Shown here one piece after another: positions 18,255-27,962 of a stretch of DNA of 64,000 bases (positions are counted from its first letter, which is position 1; each line of letters opens with the position of its first letter). The stretch is taken from assembly GCF_018122735.1 (NCBI RefSeq), contig NZ_JAGRRD010000001.1:768382-832381 (forward strand), read 5' to 3'. The notes below the pieces were generated by a model. The model saw only the letters and a program-made list of their open reading frames with translations, was not told the DNA's origin and did no database searches. Made by a program: the position numbers and the translations under genes. This DNA is from Azoarcus sp. L1K30. Its GTDB lineage: Bacteria > Pseudomonadota > Gammaproteobacteria > Burkholderiales > Rhodocyclaceae.

Positions 18255-18316
18255 GTTTTTTTGCCCTGCTGAAGTAAGACGGACGCAGGATTACATTTTT
18301 GACGGAGTGTCCGAGC

Positions 18317-19459
18317 ATGAGCGATCAGCAGTTGAGCTGGGTCGAACAAGGTGAAACGCAGTGCCTGCGCTGGCAGTCGGAGAGCGGCATGCCTCCGCCA
18401 CGGCGCGTGCAGATGGCCGATGACACGATGAACGCGGATACCGCCTATCGTCTCGCCTGCGAGGGCACGGCACTGTTGTGGCGCGGCGACTTCCAGAATG
18501 CGCGCCTGTTGTTGCAGGCGGTGGCGCGACGCACCGAACCCGATCCGAAGAAGGCTGCGCGCAAGAAGGCGAGGGCGACGGAGGTGACGCCTGCACATGC
18601 TTTTCATCTCTACCGCCAGTCGCAGGCGCAGCGCGCACGCATTCTCGGCATGCTGCTGATTCCGGTGGGAGAGGACTACACCATCCCACTGCGGCGAGCC
18701 CCGGATATCAGCGCGGCCTGCGTAGAGGCCCATGGCGAAAGTGCGGGGCCGTTCGTGATGTCGCTGCGCGAGTTGCTCGGGCTCGTGAGTGCGCACGAAT
18801 GGCGCAAGAAGGGGGTGGAGATTCCGGCGCTCGGTGGGCGAATCCATGCCCACTACGGGGTGTATTCCCCTGTGCGCGGCGAGTATGTCGATCTGGTGGC
18901 AAAGGCGCCGCTGCCCGGAAAGAAGCTCGCATTCGATATCGGCACTGGTACCGGCGTGCTGGCGGCACTGTTGGCTCGACGCGGGGTGGAGCGTGTGATC
19001 GCGACTGACCAGTCGGCGCGGGCCATCGCCTGCGCACGGGACAACATCGAACGGTTGGGTCTGGCGGCGCGGATAGAACTCGAGGCAACCGATCTGTTTC
19101 CGGAAGGGCGGGCTTCGCTGGTGGTGTGCAATCCGCCGTGGCTGCCGGCTGCGGCCACCTCGTCGTTGGAGCAGGCGGTGTACGACCCCGATAGCCGCAT
19201 GCTGAAGGGCTTCCTGCGGGGGCTGACGGCGCACCTGGCGCCGGGCGGAGAAGGCTGGTTGATCCTGTCCGACCTGGCCGAGCACCTTGGCCTGCGCAGC
19301 CGAGAATTCCTGCTGCAGGAAATCGCCGGGAATGGTTTGAAGGTACTGGCCCGTACGGAGGTCCGTCCGCAGCATCCTCGTGCTACGGATGCATCGGACC
19401 CGCTACACCATGCCCGCGCGGCCGAGATGACGTCGCTGTGGCGTCTCGTGGCAGCGTGA
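18317..19459 (+). CDS. class I methyltransferase with NPPW motif
   Basis: 380 residues. ATG 18317 is preferred because GGAG (18304-18307) lies 9 bases upstream; a TTG at 18299 is also in frame. The C-terminal half is a Rossmann methyltransferase: AFDIGTGTGVLAALLARRGV (about 206-225, motif I), ATDQSARAIACARDNIERLG and VVCNPPWLPA. The NPPW motif places it among enzymes that methylate an amide or exocyclic nitrogen (HemK/RsmC-like small domain). The N-terminal 170 residues form an accessory domain (QARLLLQAVARR, KKARATEV) with no firm family. Substrate unknown. It follows the LysR gene by 62 bases and is convergent with the glucan synthase gene. Confidence 0.82.
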   Translation: MSDQQLSWVEQGETQCLRWQSESGMPPPRRVQMADDTMNADTAYRLACEGTALLWRGDFQNARLLLQAVARRTEPDPKKAARKKARATEVTPAHAFHLYRQSQAQRARILGMLLIPVGEDYTIPLRRAPDISAACVEAHGESAGPFVMSLRELLGLVSAHEWRKKGVEIPALGGRIHAHYGVYSPVRGEYVDLVAKAPLPGKKLAFDIGTGTGVLAALLARRGVERVIATDQSARAIACARDNIERLGLAARIELEATDLFPEGRASLVVCNPPWLPAAATSSLEQAVYDPDSRMLKGFLRGLTAHLAPGGEGWLILSDLAEHLGLRSREFLLQEIAGNGLKVLARTEVRPQHPRATDASDPLHHARAAEMTSLWRLVAA

Positions 19460-19547
19460 CCCGCACCTGAGCGTCAGCCCGGGCCAAACGCCGTCGGCCC
19501 AGGATCGCCGCCGGCCTCAGCCCGGAAGGTCGCTGCAGGCCGCTGAC

Positions 19548-22160
19548 TCAATGCGCTGGCTGCAGGTGGGCGGGGTCGGTGCTGTCCTGCCGATCGGGCA
19601 TGTAGGCTGCAATCTGGCAGCCGATCGACGCAACGTAGGGGATGCATTGCAGGCACAGGATGCCGACCCAGAGCTGGGTTTCGATGCTGTCGGCGCCGCG
19701 CATGGCCACCAGCGAGATCGCGCCGAGGAGCAGCGCGAACAGCATGCCCATCTCCTCGCGGATCGGTCCGAAGAATGCCAGCGCGCCCTTTGCCTTCCAT
19801 CCCTTGGGCGTTACTACGAATTCGCCCTTCTTCTTCGCCAGGCCAGCGAACACGCCACGCGCGATCGAGTGTGCCAGTCCGACCGACAGGATCGACGCGC
19901 CGAGGATGTCCTTCCAAGGGCAGTCCATCGTGCGGCGGTAGAGAATCGGGCCCAGTGCGGCCTTGAAAGCCATGAAGCCCAGAATCGGGAACGCCAGCGC
20001 AGTGACCGGCAGGCCGAACGCCTTGGGGAATGCGAGGATGCCCAGCGTCCACAGCAGACTGCCGAAGGCGAAGACCAGTTGCAGCGCATCGCCCAGCCAC
20101 GCAAACCAGCCGGTGAGGAAGTGGTAGCGCTGCGCGAGGTTGAGCGTGCTGCGACCGACCATGTGCGGCAGGTGGTTCTTCAGAATCTGCATGGCGCCGA
20201 AGGCCCAGCGGAAGCGCTGGCTCTTGATTGCGGCAAAGTCCGAAGGGGTGAGGCCGCGGCCGAGGATGTGGTCCACGTAGCGGGTATCGTAGCCGCGTTC
20301 GATCAGGCGCAGGCCAAGTTCGGTGTCCTCGCAGATGCACCATTCCGACCAGCCGCCCACTTCGTCGAGTGCGAGCCGCCGCACCAGGGTCATCGTTCCG
20401 TGCTGAATCAGTGCGTTCCGCTCGTTACGATGGTGCATGCCGATGCGGAAGAAGCCGTCGAATTCCCAGTTGCACATGCGGCGGAAGGGCTGGGTCTCCC
20501 AATCGCGGTGCGCCTGCGGTGCCTGCACGACGGCAACGTCGGGCTTGTCGAAGTGCGGAATCAGACAGGCCAGCCATTCCGGATCGACGACGTAGTCGGC
20601 ATCGACCACGCCGACGACCTCGGCGCGCGGATCGGTCACCTTGAGGCCGTAATTGAGTGCTCCCGCCTTGAAGCCGGGCCAGTTCATCAGGTGGAAGAAG
20701 CGGAAACGCGGGCCGAGTTCGGCGCAGCGTTTTTCCAGCGGCTTCCACAATGCTTCATCCTTGGTGTTGTTGTCGAGGATGAGTACTTCGAAGTTGGCAT
20801 AGTTGAGCGCGGCCAGGCTGTCGATGGTGGCAATCACCATCTCGGGCGGCTCGTTGTGACAGGCGAGGTGAATCGACACGAAGGGCTGGTCTTCGGGCGC
20901 ATGCGGGGGGAGTGGCATGAAGCGGCGCTGCCACTTGTCCTTGAACAGGATCTCGCCGAACTCGAAGCCATGCGACAGCAGGACCGCTGCCGTCATACCC
21001 GTGGCCGCAATGAGCATGCCCAGACCGATCAGGTCGCGCTGGGTGAGATAATAATCGACCGGGACGTTGAGGCCGATGATCAGCGTCGACACACAGGCTT
21101 GGATCATGCCCGCCAGGAAGATCCGTCCGCCGATGCTCCAGTCGGTGAGGAAGAAGGCGATCAGGAACATCGGCAGCAGCGCCAGCACGCCGGCATTACT
21201 CGCCTTCTTGCTCCAGTGCGGATCGCGTTGCACCAGCCCTTCAAGCGCGAACTTGGGTTCGCGGTCGGCATTGAACATGCCCCAGTAGGCACCGGCCCAG
21301 CCCTCGATCTCGACCTTCCACGGCTGGTCGATGGCTTCCATCAGAAAGTAGTCCATGCGCGCGGTACGCGGGTTGGCGAGGAGCTCACGGATGAAGCGCG
21401 CTTCGTTGTCCAGCGACGGTACGGCGGCACCGATGACCGGCCCCTTGCTCGGCCAGCCAATTTCGCCGACGACGATTTTCTTCTTCGGGAAGGCCTTGGC
21501 CAGCTCGTCGTAACGCTGGAATGCATAATCGACGGCGGCTTCCACCGGCACGCCCTCGTGATAGGGCAGCAGGTGAACAGTGATGAAGTCGACGTGCTTG
21601 GCCAGTTCCGGATATTTGAGCCAGACGTGCCACGGTTCGGCCGACGACACCGGCTTGCGTAACTGCTTGCGCGCGCGGTCGAGGTATTCGATCAACTTCT
21701 CCGGGCTGACATCGCCACGCAGGATGGATTCGTTGCCCACCATGACGCGCTCGATATGGCGCATTTTCTTCGCGGCCTCGATGACTGCGGCGATCTCGCG
21801 CTCGTTCTTTTCCTTGTCCGTGTCGAGCCAGGCGCCGGCCGTGACCAACAGGTCACGTTCGCCTGCCAGCGGCAGCAGATTCGGCAAATCGGTTACGCCA
21901 TAAGTGCGCAGGTTGTCCGACATGCTGGCGAGCAGGTCGAGATCGCGCCCGAGCTCCGCATCGTTGGGATATTTTCCCAGCAGCGGGCTCTGATCGCGCT
22001 GAAATCCGTTGTAGGCAAAACCCTTGATGCTCTGAGTTGCGCCCGCGACTTCGGCGCCGCGGTTGAACTGCTGCCACAGCCAGTATTGAGCAAGCGCAAC
22101 CAGCACCGCAATGGCAAAGGCCACGATCAGGCGGTAGGTGAGTGACGCAGCATTTTTCAT
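19548..22160 (-). CDS. GH17-GT2 fusion, beta-1,3-glucan synthase type (NdvB-like)
   Basis: 870 residues from ATG 22160; in-frame starts at 22187 and 22229 exist and no ribosome binding site decides. Order: membrane helix (about 8-28), a periplasmic GH17 domain (about 42-310) with proton donor E144 in VGNESILRG and nucleophile E233 in VGEIGWPSKG, two or three helices (about 330-420), and a cytoplasmic GT2 domain (about 450-680) with DADYVVDPEWL, CEDTELGLRL and QRFRWAFG, the processive-synthase D, DxD, D, QxxRW set. Several C-terminal helices follow. Such GH17-GT2 proteins are known from Pseudomonas NdvB and rhizobial NdvC-like glucan systems, where the GH17 part acts as a transglucosylase. It probably makes or remodels beta-1,3-glucan, perhaps cyclic periplasmic glucan. 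Confidence 0.85.
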   Translation of the reverse strand: MKNAASLTYRLIVAFAIAVLVALAQYWLWQQFNRGAEVAGATQSIKGFAYNGFQRDQSPLLGKYPNDAELGRDLDLLASMSDNLRTYGVTDLPNLLPLAGERDLLVTAGAWLDTDKEKNEREIAAVIEAAKKMRHIERVMVGNESILRGDVSPEKLIEYLDRARKQLRKPVSSAEPWHVWLKYPELAKHVDFITVHLLPYHEGVPVEAAVDYAFQRYDELAKAFPKKKIVVGEIGWPSKGPVIGAAVPSLDNEARFIRELLANPRTARMDYFLMEAIDQPWKVEIEGWAGAYWGMFNADREPKFALEGLVQRDPHWSKKASNAGVLALLPMFLIAFFLTDWSIGGRIFLAGMIQACVSTLIIGLNVPVDYYLTQRDLIGLGMLIAATGMTAAVLLSHGFEFGEILFKDKWQRRFMPLPPHAPEDQPFVSIHLACHNEPPEMVIATIDSLAALNYANFEVLILDNNTKDEALWKPLEKRCAELGPRFRFFHLMNWPGFKAGALNYGLKVTDPRAEVVGVVDADYVVDPEWLACLIPHFDKPDVAVVQAPQAHRDWETQPFRRMCNWEFDGFFRIGMHHRNERNALIQHGTMTLVRRLALDEVGGWSEWCICEDTELGLRLIERGYDTRYVDHILGRGLTPSDFAAIKSQRFRWAFGAMQILKNHLPHMVGRSTLNLAQRYHFLTGWFAWLGDALQLVFAFGSLLWTLGILAFPKAFGLPVTALAFPILGFMAFKAALGPILYRRTMDCPWKDILGASILSVGLAHSIARGVFAGLAKKKGEFVVTPKGWKAKGALAFFGPIREEMGMLFALLLGAISLVAMRGADSIETQLWVGILCLQCIPYVASIGCQIAAYMPDRQDSTDPAHLQPAH

Positions 22161-22424
22161 GTCGAAGGCGTTTCCAGTCGAGGGCATGGATGCCCGGGTC
22201 GTCAGCAAGGGCGGCGTGGTACGTCGCAATTGAAGTATGACTCAGCGCAAACGCGCAAATTCACTCGGAACCGGGTATCTGTGACAGAATCCACGCCTTC
22301 CGAATTTACTTCAACGCGCAACATTTTATTCAGTCTTTCAGTCTCTTAGGAGATATTGCCGAGGCTGATTTGCAACAGGGCATGTGTTGTTCGTACGACG
22401 ACTGATTTGTAAGGGAAAAGCAGC
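22161..22424 (+). other. divergent intergenic region
   Basis: This spacer separates the glucan synthase gene from the small membrane-protein gene that reads away from it. It is locally AT-rich (22290-22360) and must hold both promoters. I see no RNA gene and no convincing -35/-10 pair that I would annotate. Confidence 0.5.
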
Positions 22425-22823
22425 TTGAGTCGAAATGTTTTGTTCAAATATGGTGCGTGCTCGATCTTCATCGCTGGTGTTGTGGTGTTGATGCTTGTGC
22501 TCGGACTGCGCTACGGCGCGATCGAAAACGGCTTGCTGCCGCGCGACTGCACAGCGGCAGCTACTGCCGCGGATTTGTCCTGCAGCTTGAAGTGGGCGCT
22601 TGTACAGACCTTCCACCAGCAGCGCGTGGGGTGGTTCAGCCTGGTCTGCGGCTGTGCGGCGTTCATGCTGTCGTGCCGACGTCTGGCCTGGGCCGGCTGG
22701 TTAAGCGGTGTGGCCGGACTCGTGCTCTACAGCTATGACTACGCGGCCGTGGGCGGCTTGCTGTCATTGCTGGTGCTGTTGCGCCCGCACCAGCACCGGC
22801 AGCGCGAACACCAGGCCGGTTAG
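22425..22823 (+). CDS. small membrane protein between two GH17 genes
   Basis: 132 residues starting at TTG 22425 with AAGGGA (22411-22416) 8 bases upstream; the nearby ATG is out of frame. Three to four hydrophobic segments are seen: about 10-28 (ACSIFIAGVVVLMLVLGLR), 70-85 and 88-122. Two cysteines lie in a soluble loop (RDCTAAATAADLSCSL, about 41-56) and could form a disulfide in the periplasm. I do not recognise the family. It is placed between the GH17-GT2 gene and the second GH17 gene; its last 60 bases overlap the 3' end of the latter on the opposite strand. A role in glucan export or modification is only a guess from context. Confidence 0.65.
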   Translation: MSRNVLFKYGACSIFIAGVVVLMLVLGLRYGAIENGLLPRDCTAAATAADLSCSLKWALVQTFHQQRVGWFSLVCGCAAFMLSCRRLAWAGWLSGVAGLVLYSYDYAAVGGLLSLLVLLRPHQHRQREHQAG

Positions 22824-24374
22824 CAGCCAGCCGATGGCCTGGGGATTGGCGGGTTCCGGTAACCAGCGGCCGACGACCGCGAAGGCGAGAATCAGCGCAC
22901 ACACATGCTCGGCCCGGCCGGCGCCGGGACGCCACCAGCCGATGACACCGTAGATCATCGCGGGTGCGAGGTAGAGCAGCGTGGGAAAGTCGCGATAACG
23001 TGCATCGGCGAACAGCAGCAGTGCGGCGATGGCTGCGGCAAACAGTAGCACGCCGCGCAATACGCCAAGCGCATTGGCGGCGCTGAACTCGCGCTGCCGA
23101 AGTCCCGACCACGCCGCTTCGGCGTGAGGCAGAGGGGCGCCGGGCCAGCACGCCAGCGCAAGCGCGGATAGCACGCCAGCAATGGCAACCGCGCCGAGCA
23201 CGCTCCACTCGATGGTATCGCGATAGGCAAGGACGGCGTGTTCCCAGTGCAGGACCGCGATCAGACCCGTCATGGCACCGCTCAGTGTCAGTGCGCCGAC
23301 GCGCAGCATGGAAGCCTTGCCGGCGCTTGAATACAGGGCCAGTATCAGGGTGAGCAGCGCACCGAGCGATGCGCCGGCAAGCGGGGTGACGAGATCCTCG
23401 CGTTCGGCCACAGGGCCGGCAAGGGGAAACTTGGGCAGCAGGGTCTGTGCATCGAGCATGCCCCAGAAGCCGCCAACCGTGCCCTCGAGACGGCGCTTCC
23501 ACGGCTGGTCGATGGCCTCGATGAGATTGTAGTTCCACCCGCTGGCATGGGCTTGATGGATGAACTCGCGGATATAGCGCGCCTGATTGACACGTGACGG
23601 CTTCGATGCTTCACGCTGGCGTCCGGCGCTGGGCCAGCCGGTTTCGCCGATCAGGATGTCCTTGCCCTTGAAGTGGTTGGCCACTTCGGTGCGGATCTGT
23701 CCGACGTGGCCGATGGCCTTCTCGATATCGACCGGGTCATCCTCCCAGAACGGCAGAATGTGTACCGTCACGAAGTCGACTGCGTCCGCAAGGCTGTCGT
23801 TGCGTATCCAGAACTCCCAGACGTCGGCATAGGTGACGGGGACGTCCGTCCTGGCCTGTGCGTACTCAATATAGCCGCGCATCTCGTCGACCGTGCGCTC
23901 CCGCCTGAGCAGCACCTCATTGCCGACGATCAGCGCCTTGACCACGTCCGCATTGTCGTTGGCGACCTTGAGGGCGTGATCGAGTTCGAGCTGGTTCCTG
24001 GCGCGTTCGTAGCCGATCCAGGCACCGACGAGTACCTTGATGCCCAACTCGCGGGCGACGGATGGCACCTGGTCCAAACCTTGATCGACGGAATAGAGGC
24101 GCACGCACTCGGTGATCTTTGCCAGTGCTGCGAGGTCGTCGGCGATCTGCTCACGCGAGATGACGGCCTTGGCGTCGAACGGTGTCTGACCCGGGCGATG
24201 GTAGGGGGCGTAAGAGACGCATTTCAGCCGTTCGCCGCCCGCAAGCTGGAGATCGTGCATCGACACCGGCCGGGCTTCCCAGGTTACCCACGCGAGGAGT
24301 GTAACGAGTCCGGCCAGATGGGTGATCAGCAGGGCGATCCAGAGCGATCGGCGTTTCGGGCTGGGTGAGGTCAT
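22764..24374 (-). CDS. GH17 membrane protein (beta-1,3-glucan transglucosylase/hydrolase type)
   Basis: 536 residues. A membrane helix (about 11-31) precedes a periplasmic GH17 domain (about 45-320), with proton donor E153 in IVGNEVLLRRE and nucleophile E244 in LIGETGWPSAG. About seven hydrophobic segments fill residues 340-536 in place of the GT2 domain of its neighbour. The GH17 half parallels that of the 19548-22160 protein (both have VTVHxLPxxE, NYxLxEAIDQPWK-like and GxWGM blocks), so the two probably act on the same beta-1,3-glucan. It overlaps the small membrane protein gene tail to tail by 60 bases. No neighbour lies close upstream; gcvP, further left on the same map, ends in a terminator 50 bases beyond its start. 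Confidence 0.82.
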   Translation of the reverse strand: MTSPSPKRRSLWIALLITHLAGLVTLLAWVTWEARPVSMHDLQLAGGERLKCVSYAPYHRPGQTPFDAKAVISREQIADDLAALAKITECVRLYSVDQGLDQVPSVARELGIKVLVGAWIGYERARNQLELDHALKVANDNADVVKALIVGNEVLLRRERTVDEMRGYIEYAQARTDVPVTYADVWEFWIRNDSLADAVDFVTVHILPFWEDDPVDIEKAIGHVGQIRTEVANHFKGKDILIGETGWPSAGRQREASKPSRVNQARYIREFIHQAHASGWNYNLIEAIDQPWKRRLEGTVGGFWGMLDAQTLLPKFPLAGPVAEREDLVTPLAGASLGALLTLILALYSSAGKASMLRVGALTLSGAMTGLIAVLHWEHAVLAYRDTIEWSVLGAVAIAGVLSALALACWPGAPLPHAEAAWSGLRQREFSAANALGVLRGVLLFAAAIAALLLFADARYRDFPTLLYLAPAMIYGVIGWWRPGAGRAEHVCALILAFAVVGRWLPEPANPQAIGWLLTGLVFALPVLVRAQQHQQ

Positions 24375-24427
24375 CGGTGGCCGGCAGGTATTGTGGAAGT
24401 CGACAAAAAAAATGGCGTACAGGGCGC

Positions 24428-24455
24428 AAAAAAGCCACGCCCGCAGGCGTGGCTT
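24428..24455 (-). terminator. intrinsic terminator of the gcv operon
   Basis: A perfect 10-base stem (AAGCCACGCC with GGCGTGGCTT, loop of 4) is followed on the minus strand by a run of T (24433 down to 24428). It lies about 50 bases beyond the gcvP stop codon. Confidence 0.88.
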
Positions 24456-24503
24456 CGTTGCGAAGCGCGTGGATTCTAACCCGGAAGCGGGTTCGGCCCG
24501 CGT

Positions 24504-27398
24504 TCAGTCGGCGTAATCGCTCATCGGTACGCAGGCGCAGAACAGGTTGCGGTCGCCGTGCACATCATCGATGCGATTGACGCTGGGCCAGAACTTGTTC
24601 TCAGCCACCCACGGCAAGGGGAAGACCGCCTGCTCGCGGGTATAGGGCCGGTCCCACTCGCCCATGATGTCGGCTTGCGTATGGGGTGCATTCCTGAGCG
24701 GATTGTTGTCTGGCTGCCAGCTGCCGTTCTCGATCTGACGCACTTCCTCGCGGATTGCGATCATCGCCTCGACAAAGCGGTCGATTTCGGCCAGGTCTTC
24801 GGATTCTGTCGGCTCGACCATGATCGTTCCCGCCACCGGGAAGGACATGGTCGGTGCATGGAAACCGTAGTCCATCAGGCGCTTGGCAATATCGACTTCA
24901 GAGATGCCGGTCGCGGCCTTGATCGGGCGGATGTCGAGGATGCACTCATGCGCGACCCGACCCTTGCTGCCGGTGTAGAGCACCGGGTAATGCGCGCCGA
25001 GCCGGTTGGCGAGGTAGTTGGCATTGAGGATCGCCACTTCAGTCGCGCGCTTGAGTCCGCTGCCGCCCATCATCGCGATGTACATCCACGAGATCGGCAG
25101 GATGCTGGCCGAGCCGAAGGGCGCGGCAGACACGGCGCCCTGGCCCTTGTGCGCGCGCTCCGCTTCGCCCGTGGGGGCGACGACGTGGTCGGCCATAAAG
25201 GGGGCGAGGTGGGCCGCGAGCCCGATCGGGCCCATGCCGGGGCCGCCACCGCCGTGCGGAATGCAGAAGGTCTTGTGCAGGTTCATGTGCGACACGTCGG
25301 CACCGATGGAGGCGGGCGAAGTGAGGCCGACCTGCGCATTGAGGTTGGCGCCGTCCATGTACACCTGACCGCCATTTTCATGCACGACGGCGCAGATCTC
25401 GCGGATCGACGCTTCGAATACGCCGTGTGTCGACGGGTAAGTGATCATCAGCGCGGCCAGTTCATTGCTGTGCTGGGCGGCCTTGGCCTTGAGGTCTGCC
25501 ACGTCGACGTTGCCGCGCTCGTCGCAATCCACGACCACCACTTTCATGCCACACATCTGTGCGGTGGCAGGGTTGGTGCCGTGCGCGGACTTCGGGATCA
25601 GGCAGACTTTGCGCTGGGTGTCGCCGCGACTGGCATGGTAGCGGGCGATGGCGACGAGACCGGCGTATTCGCCCTGCGCGCCCGAGTTGGGCTGCATGCA
25701 GATTGCGGGAAAACCGGTCACGGCGCGTAGGTAGTCGGCCAGCCCTTCGATCATCTGCAGATAGCCCGTCGCCTGCTCACGCGGCACGAAGGGGTGCAGA
25801 TTGGCAAATTCCGGCCAGGTCACCGGAATCATCTCGCTGGTCGCGTTCAGCTTCATGGTGCAGGAGCCGAGCGAGATCATCGAATGGTCGAGCGCGAGGT
25901 CGCGGTTCTGCAGCTTCTTGAGGTAGCGCAGCATCTCGTGTTCGGTGTGGTGGGTGTTGAACACCGGGTGCGAGAGGACTGCGTCGGTGCGCAACAAGGC
26001 GGCGGGGATGGCGCCGCCAGCCTGCGCGACGCTGACGTCGAGCGCGTCGACATTGGCCGTGGCGCCGAAGCAGCCCAGCACGGTCTGAATGTCTTCCCGG
26101 GTCGTGGTTTCATCGACCGATACCCCGATCGAGGTGGCCGACGCATGACGCAGGTTGTAACCGGCGGTATCTGCGGCGGTCAGGATCTGCGCCGTGTGAA
26201 CACCGGTATCGACTTCAATGGTGTCGAAGAAACTTGCGCTTGCGAGCTTGAAGCCGGCAGCACGCAGACCTTCGGCGAGGATGGCCGTGTGGCGGTGGAT
26301 ACGCGCTGCGATCGTCTTCAGCCCCTGCTGGCCGTGATAGACCGCATAGAAGCCCGCCATGTTGGCCAGCAGCACCTGCGAGGTGCAGATGTTGGAGTTG
26401 GCCTTTTCGCGGCGGATATGCTGTTCGCGCGTTTGCAGCGCCATGCGCAGCGCGGTGTTGCCGCGGGCGTCTTTCGATACGCCGATGATCCGACCCGGCA
26501 TCGAGCGCACATGCGCCTCGCGGGTGGCGAAAAACGCCGCGTGCGGGCCGCCGAATCCCATCGGCACGCCAAAGCGCTGTGCCGAACCGAGGGCGATGTC
26601 GGCACCGAGGGCGCCCGGACTCTTGAGCAGGACCAGCGCCATCAGGTCGGAAGCGACGGCGACGACCGCGCCTTTCGCCTTCAATGCCGAAATCGGCGCG
26701 GCAAGGTCGGTGACGGCGCCGTGTGCGTTCGGGTACTGCAGCAGCGCACCGAACACGTCATGGTCGCCTGCACTTGCCGCATCTCCGAATACGAGTTCAT
26801 AGCCGAAGTAATGCGCACGGGTGCGTACGACGTCGATGGTCTGCGGGAAGGTGGCTGCGTCGACAAAGAAGGCATTGGACTTCGACTTCGACACCCGCCG
26901 CGCCATGGTCATGGCTTCGGCCGCCGCGGTGGCTTCGTCCAGCAGCGAGGCATTGGCCAGTTCGAGTCCGGTGAGGTCGATCACCATCTGCTGATAGTTC
27001 AGTAGCGCCTCGAGGCGGCCCTGCGCAATCTCCGCCTGGTACGGGGTGTAGGCAGTGTACCAGCCGGGGTTCTCCATGACGTTGCGCAGAATTACCGCAG
27101 GCGTATAGGTGCCGTAGTAGCCGGCGCCGATCATCGAACGCTTGACGACGTTCTTCTCCGCGAGTTTGCGCAGTGCGTTCAGCGCCACATGCTCGGGCTG
27201 GGGCGCGGCCAGCGGCAAGGGCGCTTCGAGGCGAATGGCGGCCGGAACCGTCTGGTCGATCAGGGTATCGACGTCGGCAACGCCGATGGCGGCGCACATC
27301 CGGGCAATCTCGTCGGCGTTGGGGCCGATGTGGCGATGAATGAAGGCATCGCGCTGCTCGAGCTGCGCAAGCGGGGCGGAGAGGAGGGTGTCGGTCAT
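24504..27398 (-). CDS. gcvP: glycine dehydrogenase (decarboxylating), P protein
   Basis: 964 residues, the single-chain form. With PLP it decarboxylates glycine and passes the aminomethyl group to lipoyl-GcvH. The N-terminal half shows [17 protein letters not shown] and [18 protein letters not shown]. The C-terminal half carries the PLP lysine in [19 protein letters not shown], preceded by [13 protein letters not shown]. Length matches other P proteins (about 950-970). It is third in gcvT-gcvH-gcvP, 77 bases after gcvH. The operon is controlled by the glycine riboswitch in front of gcvT and ends in a strong terminator. Confidence 0.97.
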   Translation of the reverse strand: MTDTLLSAPLAQLEQRDAFIHRHIGPNADEIARMCAAIGVADVDTLIDQTVPAAIRLEAPLPLAAPQPEHVALNALRKLAEKNVVKRSMIGAGYYGTYTPAVILRNVMENPGWYTAYTPYQAEIAQGRLEALLNYQQMVIDLTGLELANASLLDEATAAAEAMTMARRVSKSKSNAFFVDAATFPQTIDVVRTRAHYFGYELVFGDAASAGDHDVFGALLQYPNAHGAVTDLAAPISALKAKGAVVAVASDLMALVLLKSPGALGADIALGSAQRFGVPMGFGGPHAAFFATREAHVRSMPGRIIGVSKDARGNTALRMALQTREQHIRREKANSNICTSQVLLANMAGFYAVYHGQQGLKTIAARIHRHTAILAEGLRAAGFKLASASFFDTIEVDTGVHTAQILTAADTAGYNLRHASATSIGVSVDETTTREDIQTVLGCFGATANVDALDVSVAQAGGAIPAALLRTDAVLSHPVFNTHHTEHEMLRYLKKLQNRDLALDHSMISLGSCTMKLNATSEMIPVTWPEFANLHPFVPREQATGYLQMIEGLADYLRAVTGFPAICMQPNSGAQGEYAGLVAIARYHASRGDTQRKVCLIPKSAHGTNPATAQMCGMKVVVVDCDERGNVDVADLKAKAAQHSNELAALMITYPSTHGVFEASIREICAVVHENGGQVYMDGANLNAQVGLTSPASIGADVSHMNLHKTFCIPHGGGGPGMGPIGLAAHLAPFMADHVVAPTGEAERAHKGQGAVSAAPFGSASILPISWMYIAMMGGSGLKRATEVAILNANYLANRLGAHYPVLYTGSKGRVAHECILDIRPIKAATGISEVDIAKRLMDYGFHAPTMSFPVAGTIMVEPTESEDLAEIDRFVEAMIAIREEVRQIENGSWQPDNNPLRNAPHTQADIMGEWDRPYTREQAVFPLPWVAENKFWPSVNRIDDVHGDRNLFCACVPMSDYAD

Positions 27399-27475
27399 GT
27401 CGGATACGGCTGCGAGTTTGGGAGCGGAGCGGAGCGGCCGGCAGGCACCGCAAGGTGCCCGCCCGTGTGGCTTGC

Positions 27476-27859
27476 TTACTGTGCGGTTTCGGCGGTGTAG
27501 CCCGCGGCGTCGAGCAGACCGTCAACATCGGCCGCATTGGCGGGTTTGAGTTTGAACAGCCAGGCGCTGTAGGCATCGGCATTGACGCTTTCGGGCGCGT
27601 CGATGACGTCCTGGTTGGCCGCGATGATTTCACCGGCAACCGGGGCGTAGATGTCGGAGGCCGCCTTCACCGATTCGATGACGGCGCAGGCTTCGCCGGC
27701 AGCGAGCTGGCGACCGGCTTCGGGCAGTTCGAGGAAGACCACATCGCCCAGCGCTTCCTGCGCATGATCGGTCACGCCGATGGTCAGGCTGCCGTCGGCT
27801 TCGACGCGAATCCATTCGTGGGACGCGGTGTACTTCAGATCGGCGGGGACGTTGCTCAT
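27476..27859 (-). CDS. gcvH: glycine cleavage system H protein
   Basis: 127 residues, the lipoylated carrier of the glycine cleavage complex. It begins [20 protein letters not shown]. The lipoyl-lysine site is in [19 protein letters not shown] (Lys about 64), the standard ESVK-A motif. ATG 27859 is chosen over the upstream in-frame ATG (27916) because GGAGAA lies 6 bases ahead and the family starts here. It sits between gcvT (101-base gap, with a hairpin) and gcvP. Confidence 0.97.
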   Translation of the reverse strand: MSNVPADLKYTASHEWIRVEADGSLTIGVTDHAQEALGDVVFLELPEAGRQLAAGEACAVIESVKAASDIYAPVAGEIIAANQDVIDAPESVNADAYSAWLFKLKPANAADVDGLLDAAGYTAETAQ

Positions 27860-27929
27860 GTAATTCTCCGGTATATGTGTGGAGTGCGAAACGGGACGGG
27901 AAAAGAGGGGGCGCAACGGCGGCGATGGC

Positions 27930-27962
27930 GATCTGGCCTCGCTCGCCCGGTCGCGCCAGATC
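27930..27962 (-). repeat. intercistronic inverted repeat at the gcvT stop
   Basis: GATCTGGC and GCCAGATC, 17 bases apart, overlap the last codons of gcvT. No T-run follows, so it is more likely an mRNA-stabilising or processing hairpin than a terminator. Confidence 0.35.

Noticed and set aside
19551-21662. 703-codon open frame antisense to the GH17-GT2 gene
   Set aside because: No motif, signal or ribosome binding site was seen; the opposite strand encodes a full-length enzyme.
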